Part shown: piece after piece, positions 1 through 5,836 of the stretch
Layout of the letters: each line of letters starts with the position of its first letter
Position numbering within the stretch: the first letter of the stretch is position 1
Origin: JALHTG01 sp964653695
Lineage (GTDB): Archaea; Thermoproteota; Bathyarchaeia; 40CM-2-53-6; JALHTG01
DNA: 6,248 nt
Reading direction: 5' to 3'
Assembly: GCA_964653695.1 (NCBI GenBank)
Contig: CAZZFQ010000074.1
Coordinates: 1-6,248, forward strand
Position numbers and translations under genes: made by a program
The notes under the pieces: model-generated
Seen by the model: only the letters and a program-made list of their open reading frames with translations
The model's database searches: none
Told to the model about the DNA's origin: nothing

Positions 1-224
1 GCCGGTCCAGTACCTTGCGTCTTTCCAAAGATGTTACCAACACCGTCAATCGAGATCGAAAGGCCCGCGCGTTTCATCAATTGAACCAGCGTTTCCTTGG
101 CCCTGATTTCCTTTATCGAATAGGCAGTCCTCTCGGAACCGTTGCTCGTGATGCCTATCCGGCTGATCAGATTCAAGGTCTCCAAGAGCCGCTTTCCATT
201 TACTCTGAAGTCAATGCCAGACAT
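1..224 (-). CDS. Hydantoinase/carbamoylase-family amidase, N-terminal part (runs off left edge)
   Basis: The reverse strand opens with ATG at 224-222 and stays open to the window edge, giving 74 residues. The peptide has the typical N-terminus of Zn-dependent M20-type amidohydrolases (N-carbamoyl-L-amino-acid hydrolase, allantoate amidohydrolase, beta-ureidopropionase). It shows an RLLETLNLISRIG helix (about residues 12-24), then SERTAYS (29-35), then RAGLSISIDGVGNIFGK (about 52-68) ending in QGTGP. Family members are usually about 400-420 residues, so roughly a fifth is present and the metal-binding His/Asp/Glu residues lie outside the window. Known members hydrolyse N-carbamoyl or ureido amides in the cytoplasm; the substrate cannot be told from this fragment. 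A GGTGG stretch seven bases upstream of the ATG could serve as ribosome binding site. The gene is divergent from the acetyltransferase gene at 433. Family call firm, substrate unknown. Confidence 0.85.
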   Translation of the reverse strand, partial: MSGIDFRVNGKRLLETLNLISRIGITSNGSERTAYSIKEIRAKETLVQLMKRAGLSISIDGVGNIFGKTQGTGP

Positions 225-337
225 GTGAGGGCCACCACCACACTTCAATTATGTCACAGATAGGTCAAAGAGAACAAGTTTCCGATCAGATGTCAAAGAT
301 GCTAAGTGCCCCCTGTTCAGCCCTTGAGTATTTCCTG

Positions 338-359
338 ACTTGACAGAGCCCTATCAAGT
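338..359. repeat. Imperfect inverted repeat, possible operator
   Basis: ACTTGACAG (338-346) and CTATCAAGT (351-359) are reverse complements except for one position and are separated by AGCC. This makes a 22-base dyad centred in the divergent spacer, just upstream of the TATA-like element at 374-383. Its size and position suit a dimeric regulator binding site, but no regulator gene is in the window and a weak RNA hairpin is an alternative. Confidence 0.35.
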
Positions 360-420
360 GGGGCAACACAGTCTTTAACATAACGGTCAACCAGTATTGA
401 CGACCGATCTAGCCTAGCCA

Positions 421-425
421 GAGGT
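421..425 (+). promoter_or_regulatory. Ribosome binding site of the acetyltransferase gene
   Basis: GAGGT lies seven bases before the ATG at 433. It matches the core of the archaeal/bacterial anti-Shine-Dalgarno complement GGAGGTGAT and supports this start. Confidence 0.6.
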
Positions 426-432
426 TCCTGGT

Positions 433-894
433 ATGCCAGCAACAGTCAGAAGGATGCGTTCTGAGGAAGCTGAAGCAGTGGAAGCCCTCTTTCAAGAGTA
501 CATGGGGATTGACACCTCAAGGAGAGAAGCAATCCTTGAGAATCTCGGAAGGGAAGATTCTGAGATACTGGTGGCTGAGGCTCAAGGGAACGTGATAGGC
601 GTGGGTCATCAGGTCTTCTACATTGACCCATTGCACGCAGGGAAATGCTCCAACATCCTTTTCCTGTATGTTGCGAAGCCATTCAGAAGACAAGGAATAG
701 GAAAGTCGTTGCTGAAAAGGATGTTAGATAGCGCGACTGACAGGGGCGTCTTGGAGGTTCATGTTTCGACCAGAGCTGATAACGAGGCTGCAATTAGACT
801 ATACAAGGACTCCGGATTCGAACACGCGGGTCCCCTCTTCGAGTTCAATCCCAGCAAGCAAACAGAAGCTTCGTTTGAGACTGTGTCCGCCTAG
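433..894 (+). CDS. GNAT-family N-acetyltransferase
   Basis: This 153-residue protein is a single-domain GNAT (Gcn5-related) acetyltransferase, which moves an acetyl group from acetyl-CoA to an amine of a protein or small molecule in the cytoplasm. Motif A, the acetyl-CoA pyrophosphate loop, is clear at residues 77-98: a beta strand ending LYV, then RRQGIG (85-90) fitting the R/Q-x-x-G-x-G/A rule, then a helix. Motif B follows at 117-129 (NEAAIRLYKDSGF), with the usual Asn and the Tyr in LYKDSGF. Length is normal for the family. The ATG is supported by GAGGT seven bases upstream. The PAP2 phosphatase gene follows after 28 bases on the same strand, so the two are probably co-transcribed. The substrate cannot be predicted; the last 15 or so residues are polar and look disordered. 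Confidence 0.9.
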   Translation: MPATVRRMRSEEAEAVEALFQEYMGIDTSRREAILENLGREDSEILVAEAQGNVIGVGHQVFYIDPLHAGKCSNILFLYVAKPFRRQGIGKSLLKRMLDSATDRGVLEVHVSTRADNEAAIRLYKDSGFEHAGPLFEFNPSKQTEASFETVSA

Positions 895-908
895 AACCTG
901 TTCAAGTA

Positions 909-912
909 GGAG
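909..912 (+). promoter_or_regulatory. Ribosome binding site that selects the GTG start of the PAP2 gene
   Basis: GGAG (within AGGAG, 908-912) lies ten bases before the in-frame GTG at 923. It lies after the stop of the acetyltransferase gene, so it favours GTG 923 over the upstream in-frame ATG at 761, which would bury the first 134 bases inside the neighbouring gene. Confidence 0.5.
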
Positions 913-922
913 CTGGTTTCCA

Positions 923-1630
923 GTGAAAAGTGCAGGAGATGATTCCAAAGAACGTTCGGCATGGCCTCGGGAGGCTTTGGTGGGGCTTCTCCTAGTCGCC
1001 CTTGGGGCTGCCGCTGAGTATGTCGATGAGGTTCTCCTTCAAGGCGCATTCCAGCCTTCAGTCGACCCCTTCCCCGCATACATGTTGAGCTGGGACACCC
1101 GCGTATTCCTATCAATCAACAGTGGTCTTGCCAACCCGTACTTGGGCTGGTTCTTCAACGTTCTGACCCGGTTGGGGTCGACCTTTCTCATGTTCGCGGT
1201 TGGCATCTTGTTGTATGTCAGTCGACGAAGAAGAGAAGGCATACTGATCTTGGCATCGATAGTCATAGGGACATTCGTTGCACTTCCGCTGAAGCTTGCC
1301 ATTCCTAGGCCTAGGCCGTTCATCACTATACCCGCAACGATCGTGCTTGATAGAGAGGCCGGCTCCAGCTTTCCCAGCGGACATGCAGTCAGGATATTCG
1401 CCTTCGCCTTCATTGCCGCCAAGCTGAAGCCAAGATTCACCATACCGCTCTATCTTCTTGCATTTCTCGTGGCGTTCAGCAGGATCTATGTGGGACAGCA
1501 CTATCCGCTTGATGCGTTCACTGGAGCTTTGATAGGTCTGCTAGTTGGATGCTTAACCCTGAGATATGAGAACAGAATATTGAAAACAGTCCGTCGGCTT
1601 GGAATCCCTATCCATAGCCGACTACCTTGA
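923..1630 (+). CDS. PAP2-family membrane phosphatase (lipid phosphatase/diphosphatase)
   Basis: From GTG 923 this encodes 235 residues. All three motifs of the phosphatidic acid phosphatase type 2 superfamily are intact: KX6RP (K124 to R131-P132), PSGH (151-154), and SRX5HX3D (S186-R187, H193, D197). H193 is the expected nucleophile, H154 the general acid, with D197 helping. Hydrophobic segments at about 18-31, 86-99, 107-123, 155-166, 174-185 and 199-213 make it a multi-pass membrane protein with the active site at the membrane face. Relatives remove phosphate from phosphatidic acid, undecaprenyl diphosphate or, in archaea, dolichyl (di)phosphate; recycling a polyprenyl carrier for surface glycosylation is a plausible role but is inferred only. 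The reading frame is open back to 761 inside the acetyltransferase gene, but that extension is polar and unlike the family, and GTG 923 has a GGAG site. The gene probably shares an operon with the acetyltransferase and converges on thrC. Confidence 0.92.
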   Translation: MKSAGDDSKERSAWPREALVGLLLVALGAAAEYVDEVLLQGAFQPSVDPFPAYMLSWDTRVFLSINSGLANPYLGWFFNVLTRLGSTFLMFAVGILLYVSRRRREGILILASIVIGTFVALPLKLAIPRPRPFITIPATIVLDREAGSSFPSGHAVRIFAFAFIAAKLKPRFTIPLYLLAFLVAFSRIYVGQHYPLDAFTGALIGLLVGCLTLRYENRILKTVRRLGIPIHSRLP

Positions 1631-1667
1631 AGATTCTCGATGAAGTTTTGTCTTCAACTCTCGGTAG
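1622..1667. terminator. Inverted repeat between convergent stops, possible bidirectional terminator
   Basis: The PAP2 and thrC stop codons are 23 bases apart and a nested dyad spans them. CTACC (1622-1626) pairs with GGTAG (1663-1667), TTGAAG (1627-1632) with CTTCAA (1652-1657), and a tighter alternative TGAAG (1641-1645) pairs with CTTCA (1652-1656) around a T-rich loop. There is no long T tract on either strand, which is what archaeal terminators usually need, so the terminator reading is tentative. Confidence 0.3.
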
Positions 1668-2889
1668 CTATCTTCTCTATTTCCTCCTGAGTAGGTTTAA
1701 TGGTGAGTGGCTCAGGAAATGCACCTGAATAGGTTTCGAGGGTTTTCAATCCGCTTCCGGTCAGAACGCAGGCAACCTTCTGATCGCGACCTATCTTGCC
1801 CATCGCGACAAGCTTGATTATGCCCGCTACAGATGCCGCAGACGAAGGCTCTACGAATACGCCTTCCAGCTTCGCGAGCAGCTTGGCCGCGGACATGATC
1901 TCTTCATCGGAAACCGTTTCAGCAAGGCCATGCGACTCTTTCAACGCAGATAGAACCGACTTTCCCTTCAAAGGCTGTGCGATCATGAGGCCTTCAGCTA
2001 TTGTCTGCGCCCTCTCGACTGGCGTGATCTCTCTTCCCTGTTTGAAGGCTTTGGCGATCGGTGAACATCCCTCAGGCTGCACGCACACCATCGAAGGAGT
2101 GCTCTCAACAAGGCCCAGTTCATGAGATTCCTTCAAGCCTTTCCAGCAGCCTATCAAACCGCTACCCGTTCCCACCGGAAACACAAGATGATCGAGTGGC
2201 TGCCATCCATTTTGCTCGCATACCTCATAACCTATGGTCTTAGATCCCTCTGAAGCGAACGGGTTCACTTGAAATCCACAGTAATACCAACCATATTTCA
2301 CAATAGCCATGTTCGCGGCTTCAAAGGTGTCCCTTCGCGTTCCCTCAACCTTCACCACGTTGGCGCCGTTTGCAATCGCTTGAGTCAACTTCCCGATGCT
2401 AGCATACGCTGGAGCGAAAACATAGCATGGTATCCCGGCTTTGGCGGAGTATGCGGCAAGGGATGCAGCTGCGTTTCCTGAGGAGTCTATCGCAACTGTG
2501 GCCGCCTTGACTTCTCTTGCCTTACTCAGAAGAAGGGAGGAGCCCCTATCCTTGAATGACCCAGTAGGGCAGACATATTCAAGCTTGAGGAATAGGTGTC
2601 TCATTCCTAGGTTCTTCCCCAGCCGATTTGCAAGTATGAGCGGAGTGAACCCTTCGCCCAAAGAAACGACATTGTTCGATGCTACAGGCAGTAGTTCCTG
2701 ATATCGCCACATGCTAAACTGGCTTCTGCTCTGAAACAGCTTCCGACTAACTATCTCATGAGCCTTGGAATAGTCATGGCCGATCTGAAGTATTCCTGAG
2801 CAGCTAGGGCATCTGTACACATTGTTGTCGATTGGAAGCTTTCTACCACATTCCTCACAGAAGAGCCACGAACTCTGTGCCAGGACCAT
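1654..2889 (-). CDS. thrC: Threonine synthase, PLP-dependent, with N-terminal zinc ribbon
   Basis: This enzyme of PLP fold type II converts O-phospho-L-homoserine and water to L-threonine and phosphate, the last step of threonine biosynthesis. Residues here are numbered from the alternative TTG at 2895 (413 aa); starting at ATG 2889 removes two. A CX2C...CX2C zinc ribbon (C13, C16, C29, C32) opens the protein as in many archaeal ThrC. Then come GEGFTPL (80-86), PTGSFKDRG (110-118) with the PLP lysine K115, SSGNAA (138-143), NPFASEGSKTIGYE (211-224) typical of threonine synthase, the phosphate loop GTGSG (242-246), and TGSGLK (379-384). Length is normal and nothing is missing. ATG 2889 has AGGT six bases upstream; TTG 2895 has GGAG six bases upstream, so either may be used. 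Cysteate synthase is a close paralogue and cannot be wholly excluded, though the motifs favour ThrC. No other threonine gene is nearby. Confidence 0.93.
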   Translation of the reverse strand: MVLAQSSWLFCEECGRKLPIDNNVYRCPSCSGILQIGHDYSKAHEIVSRKLFQSRSQFSMWRYQELLPVASNNVVSLGEGFTPLILANRLGKNLGMRHLFLKLEYVCPTGSFKDRGSSLLLSKAREVKAATVAIDSSGNAAASLAAYSAKAGIPCYVFAPAYASIGKLTQAIANGANVVKVEGTRRDTFEAANMAIVKYGWYYCGFQVNPFASEGSKTIGYEVCEQNGWQPLDHLVFPVGTGSGLIGCWKGLKESHELGLVESTPSMVCVQPEGCSPIAKAFKQGREITPVERAQTIAEGLMIAQPLKGKSVLSALKESHGLAETVSDEEIMSAAKLLAKLEGVFVEPSSAASVAGIIKLVAMGKIGRDQKVACVLTGSGLKTLETYSGAFPEPLTIKPTQEEIEKIATES

Positions 2890-2924
2890 TCGCAAACCTG
2901 TCTCCTTATCGTCGTTGGAGCAGC

Positions 2925-2934
2925 TAAACGTTTA
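2925..2934. repeat. Perfect 10-base palindrome TAAACGTTTA
   Basis: The sequence TAAACGTTTA is its own reverse complement and carries a TTTA on each strand. It sits in the middle of the thrC divergent promoter, so it could be a shared TATA-like core or an operator half. It overlaps the next inverted repeat by two bases. Confidence 0.45.
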
Positions 2935-2951
2935 TCATGCTTTCCATGATA
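2933..2951. repeat. Perfect inverted repeat TATCATG-N5-CATGATA, candidate operator
   Basis: Two 7-base arms (2933-2939 and 2945-2951) are exact reverse complements around the spacer CTTTC. The 19-base dyad overlaps the presumed TATA position of the + strand promoter, which is where a dimeric repressor would block TBP/TFB binding. No regulator gene is in the window. Confidence 0.5.
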
Positions 2952-2984
2952 CGTCATCTACGGCGTTGACAACCTGAAGCGGTC

Positions 2985-2989
2985 GGAGG
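2985..2989 (+). promoter_or_regulatory. Ribosome binding site that selects ATG 3000
   Basis: GGAGG at 2985-2989 is only one base from the first in-frame ATG (2991) but ten bases from the next in-frame ATG (3000). Normal Shine-Dalgarno spacing therefore favours 3000. An ATG at 2996 is in another frame and gives only a short peptide. Confidence 0.6.
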
Positions 2990-2999
2990 CATGCCATGG

Positions 3000-3476
3000 A
3001 TGACGACCCCGGTCTGGAGGATCTTAGTGCTCATGTCTCTCCTAGGCATGACTATGACATATCAAGGAACACGGAAACTGGATCAAACAACCTACGTAAC
3101 TAGCTACTTGCTCAAGAACGGCTATCTAACGACGGTCCGAGTCTCATCAGGGCATATGGACATAGTTGATCCCAAAGGAATTCGCGTCGCATATGCGGAC
3201 ATCGAAGAGCCCGTTGAGATGCCTTCAGGAGCTCAAGCAACGCTCAGGATACGTGTGATCTTAAGCGAACCTCTTAGCGTCCTCACCAAGCGATATCCGG
3301 CAGACGCCCGAATGACGTTCAGAGGCTATGTAGACTACGACACGGGTTGGATGAGTTGGCTCTTCGGATTCGGAAGACTAGAGTTTGAAGAAAAGGTGCC
3401 GATGAGTATGATCCTACAGTATCTCGGCCTGTACGAAGTCGAGACTGCATCGGCTTTGATGCATTTCGCTGGCTGA
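3000..3476 (+). CDS. Small membrane-anchored protein of unknown function
   Basis: I do not recognise a named family. From ATG 3000 the protein has 158 residues; ATG 2991 would add three. A hydrophobic segment at about 5-21 is a signal anchor or signal peptide without an obvious cleavage site, so most of the protein is probably outside the cell. The rest is rich in alternating beta-type stretches: LTTVRVSSGHMDIVDP (43-58), a strand around residue 64, ATLRIRVIL (80-88), MTFRGYVDYDTG (105-116) and RLEFEEKVPM (126-135), with a Trp/Phe-rich turn at 117-124. This looks like a small beta sandwich; a LEA-type-2-like fold is a guess from strand pattern and size, not a firm match. There are no cysteines. 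The next gene, also for a secreted anchored protein, starts 92 bases later on the same strand. The gene is divergent from thrC and probably controlled by the palindromic region at 2925-2951. Confidence 0.75.
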   Translation: MTTPVWRILVLMSLLGMTMTYQGTRKLDQTTYVTSYLLKNGYLTTVRVSSGHMDIVDPKGIRVAYADIEEPVEMPSGAQATLRIRVILSEPLSVLTKRYPADARMTFRGYVDYDTGWMSWLFGFGRLEFEEKVPMSMILQYLGLYEVETASALMHFAG

Positions 3477-3550
3477 AGCAAGGCCGGATGAGCGTTCTGA
3501 CCGGAAGAAGCCCAACAGAAGAAAATAATGCTTGGGATGCTTCACACGCA

Positions 3551-3557
3551 AAGGAGG
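3551..3557 (+). promoter_or_regulatory. Strong ribosome binding site before a GTG start
   Basis: AAGGAGG lies eleven bases before GTG 3569. It is the strongest Shine-Dalgarno match in the window and supports the GTG start, which gives a complete signal peptide. Confidence 0.6.
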
Positions 3558-3568
3558 CCTAGCGATCT

Positions 3569-4537
3569 GTGATATCGCGCCATATTGCTGCCATGTTGCT
3601 TTTCATAGTCCTACTGCTGCCTTTGGTCACCGCACGACAGGCTTGTGCTGAAACGTCTGTCGAAGTCAACATCACAAGGGCTGTTGACTACCTTGTCAGC
3701 CGCTTCAACCCAGCTCTCGATCTAATCTATGAGAGCGATGATACAGGTGACCATTGGCTAGGGCATGAGTTTAGTGGATTCAAGTGGCGATACCGCCAGA
3801 CATATTGGCTATATTCCGACAACCTATTCGCAGCCTACGCACTCGAACCATTCCGGCTCGATGTAGCGAACCGGATCAGAAGTGCATTAGATAAGTATCG
3901 AATTCCGTCGTCCGGACTCTTCGAAGTCGTAGTCGGTGAGCCGATACCAACGATAACAAACGCAGTCGATCACATTGTTGAGAGCTCTTCGGACTATGTC
4001 ATTGTAGCGCGGAGACACGATTCCCCAATCATATCTTATGGCCTCTACGCAGATCTGATCTGCTATCGAAGCCTTCAGCTCTTCCTTCAAGGTAGAACCC
4101 ATGAAGCTTGCCACTCACTTCGTCAGGCCATCTCTCTCTGGAACGGAAGGGGATTGGATGACTGGTCCTACAGAGTGGTCGATGGTTTCTATAGCAACCA
4201 GAAGCTTGCTTTGCTGCTCTACACTTCAAAGGTTCTTGGGCTGAGGTTTGCCACCTATGCTGAGATGGAGCACCATCTTTGGAGTATGCAGCAAGGTGAC
4301 GGGGGACTAGCCTCCCTCTCAAATCCTGAAGGAAAGCCTATGGGCAGCTCGAACACCGAAACCACCGCACTAGCACTCCTGATCTATAACGACGCCCTCA
4401 TAAGGTCTGTTCGTTCAAGAGTTCGAGCCTTTGACAAGTCTTTTCTTGGCTTCTACGTGATTTTGTTCGCTTTTCTTTTGGTAACCGCAGTGTCCTTCTT
4501 ACCGTTTCGCAGGATTAGCTCGTTGAGGCTCGCGTAA
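3569..4537 (+). CDS. Secreted, C-terminally membrane-anchored protein with a probable alpha/alpha-toroid domain
   Basis: The 322-residue product has a signal peptide at 1-27 (positive start, hydrophobic core about 8-20, then ACA|E as a likely cleavage point). A hydrophobic helix near the C-terminus (about 292-312) is followed by a basic tail (FRRISSLR). The 260-residue body should therefore face outside. It is mainly helical and aromatic-rich, with AVDYLVSRFNP (38-48) and YWLYSDNLFAAYAL early on. WSMQQGDGGLAS (238-249) followed by NTETTALALL (262-271) resembles the helix-turn pattern of terpenoid-cyclase/prenyltransferase-type alpha/alpha toroids. No DXDD or other catalytic motif is evident, so a binding or glycan-handling role is as likely as an enzyme; I assign no function. 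GTG 3569 is backed by AAGGAGG. It may be co-transcribed with the preceding anchored protein, and converges on the acyl-CoA dehydrogenase gene. Confidence 0.85.
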   Translation: MISRHIAAMLLFIVLLLPLVTARQACAETSVEVNITRAVDYLVSRFNPALDLIYESDDTGDHWLGHEFSGFKWRYRQTYWLYSDNLFAAYALEPFRLDVANRIRSALDKYRIPSSGLFEVVVGEPIPTITNAVDHIVESSSDYVIVARRHDSPIISYGLYADLICYRSLQLFLQGRTHEACHSLRQAISLWNGRGLDDWSYRVVDGFYSNQKLALLLYTSKVLGLRFATYAEMEHHLWSMQQGDGGLASLSNPEGKPMGSSNTETTALALLIYNDALIRSVRSRVRAFDKSFLGFYVILFAFLLVTAVSFLPFRRISSLRLA

Positions 4538-4663
4538 AGAACTGATCAGAGACAGAGTGATGCCTCGATTAGTGTCCTGAGCGCCTAAGACACATCGTCA
4601 GCAGGGTCACCTCAACGGGCTTGGCATAGTGCCCAGGCATACGTTGCCAGAAAACAAGGTCAA
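4538..4663. other. Convergent spacer between surface-protein and acyl-CoA dehydrogenase genes
   Basis: This 126-base stretch separates two stop codons. Short dyads are present around 4622-4649, namely TGGCA (4622-4626) with TGCCA (4645-4649) and a tight GGCA-TAG-TGCC at 4623-4633. They lack T tracts and are too short to call a terminator. I see nothing else in it. Confidence 0.4.
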
Positions 4664-5836
4664 CTAGTATCGGAACTCTCTGTAGATCTCTCTCTGAACT
4701 AGGTACCGCATGATCTCAGAGGTTCCGGCACCTATGGTCATCAGCCTTGTGTCCCTAAGATATCTCTCAACAGGATACTCTTTCGTGTATCCTATGCCCC
4801 CAAGTACCTGCAAAGCTTCATTGGAGATTTCCACCGCTGTCTCTGTCGAGTAGAGCTTTGCTATCGCAGCTTCCTTCGTGGCCCTCAACCCCTTGTCGAT
4901 CATTCTCGCTGCCTGAAGAACAAGTAGCCTAGAGGCCTCCAGCTTCACAGCCATGTCGGCTATCTTGAAGCTGACTCCCTCGAACTTGCGGATTGGCTGG
5001 TCGAACTGGACTCTTTCCGTTGAGTATTTCACAGCTGACTCATATGCAGATCTAGCGGTTCCTATCATCCCTGCGGCGACCGCTACCCTTTCACTATCTA
5101 ACTCATCCATCAGAACCTTGAATCCTTCACTTTCTTTTCCAAGGAGATTTGCCGCAGGTACCTTGAGATCTTTGAATTTCAAGTGAGCCACTTTGGCACC
5201 ACGCATGCCGAGCAGATCATGTTCCTTGAAGACCTCGAAGCCAGGCGTTGAGCTCTCCACTATGAAGGCGCTCATTCCTTCATGTGCATGCACAGAAGGG
5301 TTCGTAATTGCAAAAACAACCAAGAAGTCGGCTGCGCTGCCGTTTGTTATGAAGCGCTTCTCACCGTTGAGCACATAGCCGTCCCCTTTCCGAACAGCTG
5401 TGCTCTTCATGCCTGCCGTGTCCGAGCCGACAGTCGGCTCGGTTACGCAGAGCGCTCCGATCTTCTCTCCCTTGACGACCGGCCTGAGATATTTTTCCTT
5501 TTGACTGTGCGTTCCAAACCTGTTTACGGGCATAGCGTACAGGGTTACAGACGCAAGGCGGCTCATCTCCGTTGAGGCACTTACAGCAGAGAGTTCCTCC
5601 GCCACTATGATCTCATATGAAAGACCTTTTCCAGCTCCGCCATACTCTTGAGGATGAAGGACACCAAGGAACCCCAGTTGTCCCATCTTCGCAATTATCT
5701 CTCTGGGATAGAGAAGATTCGTGTCGATCTCTTCGGCGAAAGGAGCAACGTGCTCTTTCGCGAACATTTTCACATGCTGCCTGAACCGTTTCTCATCTTC
5801 TGTGAAGAAGATATCGCTCAATGTGGACCCTACCAA
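4664..5836 (-). CDS. Acyl-CoA dehydrogenase (FAD), isovaleryl/long-chain catalytic type
   Basis: A full-length 390-residue acyl-CoA dehydrogenase. These cytoplasmic flavoenzymes oxidise acyl-CoA to trans-2-enoyl-CoA and pass electrons to an electron-transfer flavoprotein. Visible marks are the first family signature at 130-142 (VTEPTVGSD, with V136 where a small residue is usual), FITNG (162-166), the FAD/dimer segment RVQFDQPI (275-282), and the second signature QVLGGIGYTKEYPVERYLRD (343-362). At the C-terminus IGAGTSEI (368-375) replaces the YEGT motif that carries the catalytic Glu in short/medium-chain enzymes. Instead E249 in DSER aligns with the helix-G Glu of isovaleryl-CoA and long-chain dehydrogenases, so the base is intact but of that type. 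The chain length of the substrate is not determined; a branched-chain amino acid degradation role is possible. The start is TTG 5836 (an in-frame stop lies just upstream; AGGTCAT eleven bases before); TTG 5821 is an alternative. The gene lies 64 bases downstream of the DUF35 gene. Confidence 0.94.
   Translation of the reverse strand: MVGSTLSDIFFTEDEKRFRQHVKMFAKEHVAPFAEEIDTNLLYPREIIAKMGQLGFLGVLHPQEYGGAGKGLSYEIIVAEELSAVSASTEMSRLASVTLYAMPVNRFGTHSQKEKYLRPVVKGEKIGALCVTEPTVGSDTAGMKSTAVRKGDGYVLNGEKRFITNGSAADFLVVFAITNPSVHAHEGMSAFIVESSTPGFEVFKEHDLLGMRGAKVAHLKFKDLKVPAANLLGKESEGFKVLMDELDSERVAVAAGMIGTARSAYESAVKYSTERVQFDQPIRKFEGVSFKIADMAVKLEASRLLVLQAARMIDKGLRATKEAAIAKLYSTETAVEISNEALQVLGGIGYTKEYPVERYLRDTRLMTIGAGTSEIMRYLVQREIYREFRY

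Larger units (their letters stand above)
225..432. other. Divergent intergenic spacer between amidase and acetyltransferase genes
   Basis: These 208 bases separate two divergent genes and should hold both promoters. I see no open frame with coding character and no tRNA-like fold. A possible TATA-like element for the + strand lies at 374-383 (TTTAACATAA), about 50 bases before the acetyltransferase ATG. An A/T-rich stretch at 246-253 could serve the amidase on the - strand, but it would put transcription start almost at the ATG. Both are weak. An imperfect inverted repeat at 338-359 is listed separately. The octamer GTCAAAGA occurs twice (264-271 and 292-299), 28 bases apart, which may be chance. 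Confidence 0.5.
2890..2999. promoter_or_regulatory. Divergent promoter region of thrC and the surface-protein pair
   Basis: About 110 bases separate the two divergent starts. TTTATC at 2931-2936 could be the TATA element for the + strand (about 64 bases before ATG 3000), and the complementary stretch ATAAAC/TTTAGC at 2935-2923 could serve thrC. The same bases form two overlapping palindromes (2925-2934 and 2933-2951), so one element may control both directions. This is read from sequence resemblance only. Confidence 0.4.

Noticed and set aside
15..263. Plus-strand open frame of 82 codons at the left end
   Set aside because: The opposite strand encodes a clear amidase N-terminus over the same bases; the plus-strand peptide has no recognisable features.
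264..299. Direct repeat GTCAAAGA at 264-271 and 292-299 as a CRISPR or regulator tandem site
   Set aside because: Only two 8-base copies with no further units; expected by chance too often to call.
225..432. tRNA or small RNA gene in the divergent spacer
   Set aside because: No T-arm GGTTCRANNCC box, no acceptor pairing and no convincing cloverleaf on either strand.
761..922. N-terminal extension of the PAP2 reading frame back to an ATG at 761
   Set aside because: It would overlap the acetyltransferase gene by 134 bases in another frame, adds a polar Ser/Arg/Pro-rich stretch unlike the family, and GTG 923 has its own GGAG site.
1039..1501. Two long minus-strand open frames inside the PAP2 gene
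   Set aside because: The plus strand carries all three PAP2 motifs intact; the antisense peptides have odd composition and no family resemblance.
1796..2701. Plus-strand open frames inside thrC
   Set aside because: They are shadows of an intact threonine synthase; no ribosome binding sites or domains support them.
2996..3103. Short 35-codon frame starting at ATG 2996 behind the GGAGG site
   Set aside because: It lies in another frame within the longer gene that has a proper membrane segment and beta-rich body; spacing of six bases to GGAGG is good but the peptide is unremarkable, so a leader peptide is not supported.
4613..4649. Hairpin terminator after the dehydrogenase and toroid genes
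   Set aside because: Only 4-5 base stems with competing pairings and no T tract on either strand.
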